From Planctomycetota bacterium (GTDB taxonomy: Bacteria; Planctomycetota; UBA1135; GCA-002686595), in the NCBI GenBank assembly GCA_028823185.1, contig JAPKBY010000071.1:1-7707 (forward strand): a stretch of DNA of 7,707 nucleotides, written 5' to 3'. Below are positions 1 through 3,948 of this stretch, one piece after another; within the stretch, counting starts at the first letter, position 1; every line of letters begins with the position of its first letter. The position numbers and the translations under genes are program-made. The notes under the pieces were generated by a model. It ran no database searches. It saw nothing but the letters and a program-made list of their open reading frames with translations, and was not told the DNA's origin.

Positions 1-2
1 CT

Positions 3-1370
3 GAAACAAAAACTGTACGGATCGCTAACGGCCAAGGCTTCTGGGGAGACTCCATCCTCGGACCTATCCGCCTCGTAGAAGAGGGACCGCTCGACTATCT
101 AACCCTCGACTATCTCGCCGAGGTGACGATGAGCATCATGCAGAAGCTCAAGAACCGCGACCCGGAGAAGGGTTATGCGACCGACTTCGTCAGCCTGCTC
201 GACCGCATCCTGCCGACCTTAATTGAGAAGGACATCAAGGTCGTCGCCAACGCTGGCGGCGTGAACCCTGCGGCTTGCATGGAGGCCGTCTTGAAGGTCA
301 TGCGCGCTCACGGTCTAGAGGGAGAGAAGGTCGCGATCGTCGAGGGCGATGACCTCCTTGGTGACCTCGACTCGCTCATGGAGAGCGGAGAAGACTTTGC
401 AAACATGGACACGAAGGCTCGACTCGCGACCGTCCGTGATCGAGTCACCAGCGCCAACGCATACCTCGGCGCCTTCCCCATCGCGGAGGCCCTCAGCAAG
501 GGAGCACGCATCGTCATCACCGGTCGAGGCACCGACCCCGGCTTAGTGCTCGGCCCTATGATCCACGAGTTCGGCTGGACACCTGAAGAGTATGACAAGC
601 TCGCAGCCGGCACCGTCGCCGGGCACATCGTGGAGTGCGGCGCACAATGCACGGGCGGCAACTACACAGACTGGCGCTCGATCAAAGACCTAGCACGCGT
701 CGGATACCCGATCATTGAGGCGAGCCCTGACGGCTCCTTTGTCGTCACCAAACACGAGGGAACGGGCGGCGCCGTGACGCTCGACACTGTCAGTCACCAG
801 CTCGCCTATGAGATGGGAGACCCCGCCGCCTATTTAACCCCTGATGTCATCGCTGACTTCACGAGCTTCTCCATCGCGCAGGAGAGCGCGGACCGCGTCC
901 GCATCGACGGCGTCAAAGGTGCACCTGCGACCCCCTACTACAAGGTCTCGATGAGCTACTCAGATGGATGGAAATCTGTCGGAGAGCTGACCATCTCAGG
1001 CCCGGAGGCGCTCGAGAAGGCCAAGCTCTGCGCAGAGATCGTCTGGGAGAGGCTCGCGCTCGACGGCTGCGAGTACGGACCAGAGGAGCGCCTAGAGGAG
1101 TATGTCGGCGCCGGCGTCTGCCATCGCGGAATTGACGGCGGAGAGACAGATTCACCCCCGGAGGTCGTCCTCAGAATGGGCGTAAAAGGCCCTGATCGCG
1201 CCAAAGTAAGCCGCTTTGGCCCAGAGCTCGTCCCCTTGGTGACGAGCGGTCCTCCCGGTGTCACCGGCTTCGCTGGCGGGCGCCCCAAGGCAGCTGAGAT
1301 CATCGGGTTCTGGCCTGCGCTGGTCTCGAAAGACAAGATCAAGACCGCAGTGAAAGTACTCACTGCCTGA
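3..1370 (+). CDS. AtuA-family (DUF1446) protein, 5' partial
   Basis: The reading frame is open from the left edge and ends at TGA 1368-1370, giving at least 455 codons. A GTG at 123 could be mistaken for the start, but the codons before it (15-122) encode VRIANGQGFWGDS and onward, which matches the usual N-terminus of AtuA/DUF1446 proteins. The true start therefore lies only a few codons left of the window. Other family-type stretches are GGVNPAACMEAV, VEGDDLLGDL, GRGTDPGLVLGPM, AGHIVECGAQCTGGNYTDW and GTGGAVTLDTVSHQLAYEMG. AtuA was named from acyclic terpene (citronellol/geraniol) utilisation in Pseudomonas. Most homologues lie in acyl-CoA catabolic clusters and their biochemical activity is not established. 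No signal peptide or membrane segment is visible, so it is probably cytosolic. The small C-terminal domain found fused in longer AtuA proteins is here encoded by the next gene, 18 nt downstream. Family assignment is firm; the substrate is unknown. Confidence 0.9.
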   Translation, partial: ETKTVRIANGQGFWGDSILGPIRLVEEGPLDYLTLDYLAEVTMSIMQKLKNRDPEKGYATDFVSLLDRILPTLIEKDIKVVANAGGVNPAACMEAVLKVMRAHGLEGEKVAIVEGDDLLGDLDSLMESGEDFANMDTKARLATVRDRVTSANAYLGAFPIAEALSKGARIVITGRGTDPGLVLGPMIHEFGWTPEEYDKLAAGTVAGHIVECGAQCTGGNYTDWRSIKDLARVGYPIIEASPDGSFVVTKHEGTGGAVTLDTVSHQLAYEMGDPAAYLTPDVIADFTSFSIAQESADRVRIDGVKGAPATPYYKVSMSYSDGWKSVGELTISGPEALEKAKLCAEIVWERLALDGCEYGPEERLEEYVGAGVCHRGIDGGETDSPPEVVLRMGVKGPDRAKVSRFGPELVPLVTSGPPGVTGFAGGRPKAAEIIGFWPALVSKDKIKTAVKVLTA

Positions 1371-1375
1371 AACAT

Positions 1376-1380
1376 AAGGA
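1376..1380 (+). promoter_or_regulatory. Shine-Dalgarno AAGGA for the AtuA-related gene
   Basis: AAGGA lies 8 nt before the GTG at 1389 and supports that GTG as the start of the small AtuA-related gene. It is one of the few clear ribosome binding sites in the window. Confidence 0.7.
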
Positions 1381-1388
1381 ATCTCACC

Positions 1389-1733
1389 GTGCCCCTCGTA
1401 CCCCTCTCAAGCATCGCGGCCGCCCGCTCAGGCGACAAAGGCGAAGGCTCCAATGTAGGAGTCCTCGCAAAGAGCGACGCCGCCTATGCGTTTCTCAAAG
1501 AGCAGCTCACCACAGAGCTGGTGGCTGTGCACATGAGAGGCATCAACGCTGGGCAAGTGCGCCGCTATGAAGCGGACAACTTGCGACTCTTAAATTTCAT
1601 CCTCGAGGACAGCCTCGGAGGAGGAGGATCAGCCTCCCTCTTAACGGATGCACAGGGGAAGACCCACGGGCTCGCGCTCTTGCGACTCGAGCTGGACGTA
1701 CCCGCTGAACTCCTCGCACAACTCAACGCCTGA
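1389..1733 (+). CDS. AtuA-related small protein (AtuA-like ferredoxin-fold domain)
   Basis: This is a 114-residue protein starting at GTG with AAGGA 8 nt upstream. It begins with the family-typical stretch AAARSGDKGEGSNVGVLAKS (residues 10-29), followed by YAFLKEQLTTELV, a middle RYEADNLRLLNFILEDSLGGGGSASLL, and a closing hydrophobic strand GLALLRLELDVP. These match the small domain that forms the C-terminus of fused AtuA proteins, or a separate AtuA-related protein encoded just after a DUF1446 gene. Its position 18 nt after the AtuA-family gene fits a two-subunit version of the same protein. Its biochemical role is unknown; a complex with the upstream product is inferred from fused homologues. 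No signal peptide or transmembrane segment is seen. Confidence 0.85.
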   Translation: MPLVPLSSIAAARSGDKGEGSNVGVLAKSDAAYAFLKEQLTTELVAVHMRGINAGQVRRYEADNLRLLNFILEDSLGGGGSASLLTDAQGKTHGLALLRLELDVPAELLAQLNA

Positions 1734-1740
1734 ATTCCTG

Positions 1741-2688
1741 ATGGACATCGCTCACGAGATCCGCGAGAGAGCCCGGCGCGCCAACCATCGCATCGTCCTC
1801 CCCGAGGGAGACGACGTTCGAATCCGTCAAGCAGCCGCTCAGCTCGCGTCAGCCGGCCTAGCCAAACCCGTCCTCCTCAGCTCCAGCGGAGGCGGCGCGC
1901 CCGATGGCGTCGAGATGATTCGCCCCTCGAGTGACCCACGACTCGAAGAATTCGCAGCGCAATACCATGAGCTCCGAAGAGAGAAAGGTGTCACGGAAGA
2001 GCAAGCGCGAGAGCGCGTCTTAGACCCCCTGATCTTCGGCGCCTTCCTCGTCCGCTCAGGCGACTGCCAAGGAGGTGTGGCCGGCGCCGCCTCAACGACG
2101 GCCGACGTCTTGCGAGCTGGAATCCAAGTCATCGGGACAGCGCGAGGTATCCGGACAGTCTCCTCCAGCTTTCTCATGCTCACGGAGAAAGGCCCTTTGA
2201 CCTTCGCTGACTGCGGCGTTGTCCCTGATCCCAACGCTGAACAGCTCGTCGACATCGCCCTCGCCTCTGCCGAGAGCCACCGCAAGCTCACCGGGCAGAC
2301 CGCGAAGGTCGCCATGATCTCTTTCTCGACGAAGGGCTCTGCAGAGCACCCGCGAGTAGAGAAGGTGCGCGCTGCTTCAGAGGCCCTCGCCCAGCAATAC
2401 CCCATGCTCTGCTCTGATGGAGAGCTTCAGATTGACGCCGCTATCGTGCCGGAAGTCGCGGCCATAAAGGCCCCGCGCTCCCCTCTCTCTGGTCGCGCCA
2501 ACGTCCTCGTCTTCCCAGACCTAGACAGCGGGAACAGCGCCTACAAGCTCACCCAGCGCCTCGCAGGAGCCACAGCTCTTGGCCCCCTTGTCCAAGGCCT
2601 GGCCGCTCCGTACATGGACCTCTCCCGAGGCTGCACAGCCGAAGACGCGGCCATGGTCGCGTGCATCGCCTCAGTCCTCGCCGAGTAA
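1741..2688 (+). CDS. pta: Phosphate acetyltransferase (short form)
   Basis: This 315-residue protein probably catalyses reversible conversion of acetyl-CoA and phosphate to acetyl-phosphate and CoA in the cytosol. The N-terminus holds RIVLPEGDDVRIRQAA. The middle contains LRREKG (Arg79/Arg80), GGVAGAASTTADVLRAGIQ (Arg125), FADCGVVPDPNAEQL and SFSTKGSAEHPRVEKV. The C-terminus has DGELQIDAAIVPEVAA, VFPDLDSGNSAYKLTQRLAG and DLSRGCTAED. Ser295, Arg296 and Asp302 align with the Ser-Arg and Asp active-site residues of Methanosarcina Pta. Length fits the single-domain Pta class (about 330 residues), with no N-terminal DRTGG-type regulatory region. ATG 1741 is chosen because MDIAHEIRERA is a usual Pta N-terminus; the frame stays open upstream to 1648, but that part overlaps the previous gene in another frame. 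No clear Shine-Dalgarno is present, and the start is 7 nt after the preceding stop, suggesting translational coupling. No acetate kinase gene is in the window. A phosphate butyryltransferase or other acyl specificity is possible but less likely. Confidence 0.9.
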   Translation: MDIAHEIRERARRANHRIVLPEGDDVRIRQAAAQLASAGLAKPVLLSSSGGGAPDGVEMIRPSSDPRLEEFAAQYHELRREKGVTEEQARERVLDPLIFGAFLVRSGDCQGGVAGAASTTADVLRAGIQVIGTARGIRTVSSSFLMLTEKGPLTFADCGVVPDPNAEQLVDIALASAESHRKLTGQTAKVAMISFSTKGSAEHPRVEKVRAASEALAQQYPMLCSDGELQIDAAIVPEVAAIKAPRSPLSGRANVLVFPDLDSGNSAYKLTQRLAGATALGPLVQGLAAPYMDLSRGCTAEDAAMVACIASVLAE

Positions 2689-2692
2689 GGCT

Positions 2693-3040
2693 TTGGACCC
2701 AGCGATCAAAGCTCTGGTCTCAATCACAGACCTCGAACGCCTGGACCTGCGCGTCGGGAAGATCGTCCAAGTCGATGAGTTCCCGGAGGCGAAGAAGCCG
2801 GCCTGGCTGCTCTCGGTGGATCTCGGCCCCATCGGGATCAAGCGCTCTAGCGCTCAAGTAACCCACTACACACGCGAGGAGCTTGAGGGGCGCTCTGTCG
2901 TCTGCCTCTGCAACCTCCCCCCAAGACAGGTGGGGCCGCACCTCTCTGAGGTCCTCGTCCTCGGTGGCGTGGAGCCCGACGGGATCGTGAGGCTGCTCCT
3001 CACCGCTCCAGATTGCCCACCAGGCACCCCGATCGCTTGA
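2693..3040 (+). CDS. csaA: CsaA-like tRNA-binding-domain protein
   Basis: If translation starts at TTG 2693 this is a 115-residue protein consisting of a single EMAP-II/Myf-type tRNA-binding OB-fold. Hallmarks are LERLDLRVGKIVQVDEFPEA (residues 14-33), KKPAWLLSVDLGPIGIKRSS, HYTREELEGRSVVC and NLPPRQVGPHLSEVLVLGG. These follow the CsaA family almost motif for motif. Bacillus CsaA is described as a secretion-related chaperone acting with SecA, with a tRNA-binding-type fold; its role outside Bacillus is uncertain. The start is not certain: no ATG or GTG is available in frame between the stretch inside pta and the conserved domain. TTG 2693 lies only 4 nt after the pta stop and gives a family-like N-terminus; CTG 2714 is an alternative. 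AAGG at 2687-2690 is too close to TTG for an ordinary Shine-Dalgarno. It is the last gene before the terminator. Confidence 0.85.
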   Translation: MDPAIKALVSITDLERLDLRVGKIVQVDEFPEAKKPAWLLSVDLGPIGIKRSSAQVTHYTREELEGRSVVCLCNLPPRQVGPHLSEVLVLGGVEPDGIVRLLLTAPDCPPGTPIA

Positions 3041-3044
3041 ACAT

Positions 3045-3092
3045 AAAAAACCGGCCAGCCGCACCCTAGAGCGCGACCGGCCGGTCTTTTTT
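3045..3092. terminator. Bidirectional intrinsic terminator
   Basis: ACCGGCC (3050-3056) pairs with GGCCGGT (3079-3085). An inner CGC (3060-3062) can pair with GCG (3073-3075) across a symmetric 3x3 internal loop. A run of six A (3045-3050) lies on the left and a run of six T (3087-3092) on the right, so a U-tract follows the stem in either direction. It sits 4 nt after the csaA-like stop on the plus strand and 15 nt past the stop of the convergent lipoprotein gene, and so can serve both transcripts. Confidence 0.88.
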
Positions 3093-3107
3093 CAATAGGT
3101 CGGAGGC

Positions 3108-3338
3108 TCAGCCTTCGACGGTCTCGCCAGTGACCGGGCAGGTCTTGGCTTCGCTGCACTCGGCCTTCTGGGCATCGCTGCACTCAGCTTTCTGGGCATC
3201 GCTGCAGCTGGTGGCGCACGCTGTGGCGCAGTCGCCGCCGGGAGCGTTCGCGTCAGAGGCGTCGGTGACGCTGTATTCGGTTGAGTTACAAGCAACGGCC
3301 GCGCTGGCGACCAAGAGGCTAAGGAAGAGGTTCTTCAT
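3108..3338 (-). CDS. Small Cys-rich putative lipoprotein with internal repeats
   Basis: This 76-residue protein is not a family I recognise. The N-terminus, MKNLFLSLLVASAAVAC, is a short basic/hydrophobic signal ending in an AVAC lipobox-like site, so Cys17 is the likely lipidated residue. The lipobox is slightly atypical, with Ala rather than Leu at -3. The mature part is hydrophilic and Cys-rich, with Cys at 37, 41, 45, 53, 61 and 67. SDAQKAEC occurs twice in tandem (46-53, 54-61), followed by the shortened copy SEAKTC and the tail CPVTGETVEG. Cys spacing of 4, 4, 8, 8 and 6 suggests metal binding or disulfides, but nothing shows which. The start is supported by AGGA 8 nt upstream (complement of 3347-3350) and by the signal peptide. 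It is monocistronic, convergent with the pta/csaA operon and divergent from the Smr gene. Protein reality is well supported; function is unknown. Confidence 0.8.
   Translation of the reverse strand: MKNLFLSLLVASAAVACNSTEYSVTDASDANAPGGDCATACATSCSDAQKAECSDAQKAECSEAKTCPVTGETVEG
3151..3206. repeat. 24-bp tandem repeat inside the lipoprotein gene
   Basis: Two 24-bp units (3151-3174 and 3175-3198) differ at only two positions. A third partial unit of 8 bp (3199-3206) follows. Being a multiple of three, the unit keeps frame and encodes the duplicated SDAQKAEC on the minus strand. The two differences fall at synonymous positions. Confidence 0.9.
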
Positions 3339-3346
3339 CTTTATTG

Positions 3347-3350
3347 TCCT
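3347..3350 (-). promoter_or_regulatory. Shine-Dalgarno AGGA for the lipoprotein gene
   Basis: On the minus strand AGGA lies 8 nt before the ATG whose first base is at 3338. It supports this start, which in turn gives the signal peptide. Confidence 0.65.
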
Positions 3351-3393
3351 GTTGGGCCGAGCTGACGGCCTGGTACATCGATCTCCGAAACCA

Positions 3394-3408
3394 CAAGAAC
3401 TGTTCTTG
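3394..3408. promoter_or_regulatory. 15-bp perfect palindrome, possible operator
   Basis: CAAGAAC and GTTCTTG flank a single T. With one mismatched pair the symmetry extends to CC (3391-3392) and GG (3410-3411). It lies in the 138-nt region between two divergent genes, 56 nt upstream of the lipoprotein start and 68 nt upstream of the Smr start. That suits a dimeric repressor or activator site. As RNA it could also form a 7-bp hairpin, but a one-base loop makes that strained. No recognisable -35/-10 pair could be assigned with confidence in this intergenic region, so the operator role is inferred. Confidence 0.4.
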
Positions 3409-3476
3409 GGGGAGGATTAAGAGAAGGTACGCGCGAAAGAGGCAGTTGAGGGCAGATTCATGTAAAAAATAGAGCA

Positions 3477-3773
3477 ATGACAGCACGACGCTCATCCGAG
3501 GACATAAATAGGCCCTCTTTAGATCTCCATGGCATCGCCCAAGACCGAATAGAAGCGCACCTAGAGCAGTTCCTCCACCGATCCAGGGTAGGGCGCCATC
3601 GTCAGGTAGAGGTCATAACGGGGCGAGGCGCGAGCAATCATTCAGGATCGCCCGTCCTTCGAAAGAAGGTCGTGGCCTGGCTAGACAAGAACAAGAGCCG
3701 CATCGGACTCGTCCAAAAACAGGTCACGAATCAGGGCGGCGCCCTCCTCTTGGACTTAGCTCCCCTCAGCTAG
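3477..3773 (+). CDS. Stand-alone Smr-domain protein
   Basis: This 98-residue protein is almost entirely one Smr (small MutS-related) domain. The opening motif LDLHG is at residues 15-19. An amphipathic helix follows (RIEAHLEQFLHRSR), then a core strand with VEVITGRGASNHSGSPVLR (44-62), the helix VVAWLDKN, and a final GGALLLDL strand (86-93). LDLHG and TGRG with the following G-SPVLR are the diagnostic Smr signatures. Smr domains act as nucleases on branched DNA or on RNA (MutS2, SmrB-type ribosome rescue). This one lacks the MutS, PPR or long N-terminal regions of the larger proteins. The ATG at 3477 has only a weak AGAG 2 nt upstream; an in-frame TGA at 3447-3449 and the lack of another start between make it the only choice. 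It is followed by 171 nt before metH, so cotranscription is possible but not shown. Confidence 0.85.
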   Translation: MTARRSSEDINRPSLDLHGIAQDRIEAHLEQFLHRSRVGRHRQVEVITGRGASNHSGSPVLRKKVVAWLDKNKSRIGLVQKQVTNQGGALLLDLAPLS

Positions 3774-3774
3774 G

Positions 3775-3803
3775 ACTCTCCCAGCCAGAGAGATAAACTC
3801 TCT
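3775..3803 (+). other. Alternating CTCTC/GAGAG/CTCTC hairpin just after the Smr gene
   Basis: AGAGAG (3787-3792) can pair with CTCTCT (3798-3803) over a 5-nt ATAAA loop. Alternatively GAGAG (3788-3792) pairs with CTCTC (3776-3780). The two hairpins exclude each other. It starts 2 nt after the Smr stop. There is no T-run behind it, so a standard intrinsic terminator is not supported; it could be a weak terminator, a 3'-end stabiliser, or chance in low-complexity sequence. Confidence 0.3.
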
Positions 3804-3889
3804 CCCCAACGGAATATTCTCCTTGTGCATGGTTTCGCGCTTACGCGCTAGCTACATAGAGGGACCCGCCATCGAACTCTCCGCTCATC

Positions 3890-3910
3890 GCACGAGGACA
3901 AGCCTCATGC
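3890..3910 (+). promoter_or_regulatory. Hairpin enclosing the leader-ORF Shine-Dalgarno, upstream of metH
   Basis: GAGG (3894-3897) pairs with CCTC (3903-3906) over an ACAAG-type loop. Outside it GCA (3890-3892) pairs with TGC (3908-3910), separated by one C/A mismatch. The 5' arm contains GAGGA, the best Shine-Dalgarno in the region, and the 3' arm runs into the ATG at 3907. Folding would hide the ribosome binding site. The stem is short and the regulatory meaning is inferred. Confidence 0.4.
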
Positions 3911-3948
3911 GCTCTCGAAGACCAGCTGCGCGCACCTCCAAGTTATGA
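3907..3948 (+). CDS. Possible 13-residue leader peptide overlapping the metH start
   Basis: The ORF reads MRSRRPAARTSKL and stops at TGA 3946-3948. It has GAGGA (3894-3898) 8 nt upstream, a better site than that of metH. Its stop overlaps the metH start codon as ATGA, the classic arrangement for translational coupling. metH itself has no purine-rich site before its ATG (the preceding bases are CACCTCCAAGTT). The same frame is open further upstream and includes another ATG at 3829 (39 residues in total), but that ATG has no well-spaced Shine-Dalgarno. I recognise no homologue; the peptide is Arg-rich and lacks Met apart from its start, so classical methionine attenuation is not suggested. A chance ORF cannot be excluded. 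Confidence 0.4.
   Translation: MRSRRPAARTSKL

Noticed and set aside
123..131. GTG 123 (or ATG 129) as the start of the AtuA-family gene
   Set aside because: The in-frame codons upstream from position 15 encode the conserved NGQGFWGDS-type N-terminus of the family, so the gene begins left of the window.
956..1453. 165-codon minus-strand ORF across the AtuA gene junction
   Set aside because: It is a shadow of two well-supported plus-strand genes, with Ser/Pro-rich composition and no domain.
1648..1740. N-terminal extension of Pta from ATG 1648
   Set aside because: The added 31 residues overlap the AtuA-related gene in another frame and do not resemble Pta; ATG 1741 gives the normal Pta N-terminus.
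1839..2405. 188-codon minus-strand ORF opposite pta
   Set aside because: It is antisense to a strongly conserved gene and the translation has no recognisable domain; long antisense frames are common in GC-rich DNA.
2579..2692. Upstream start of the CsaA-like ORF at TTG 2579
   Set aside because: The extension is a shadow frame within pta with low-complexity Ser/Pro/Arg content and no family similarity.
3151..3206. Tandem repeat as a CRISPR or regulatory repeat array
   Set aside because: The units are directly adjacent without spacers and lie in frame within a coding sequence.
3130..3420. 96-codon plus-strand ORF over the lipoprotein gene
   Set aside because: The repeated ASLHSAFW is just the complement of the lipoprotein repeat; the minus-strand frame has a signal peptide, lipobox and Shine-Dalgarno.
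3837..3848. GCGC-TTAC-GCGC hairpin in the metH leader as a terminator
   Set aside because: The stem is only 4 bp with no following T-run, too weak for a terminator and not distinguishable from chance.
3774..3944. Cobalamin, SAH or SAM riboswitch upstream of metH
   Set aside because: No B12 box (GCCACTG-type) and no SAH or SAM-II/SAM-I conserved core was recognised in the 171 nt; the region is also short for a cobalamin riboswitch. An Rfam covariance search would be decisive.
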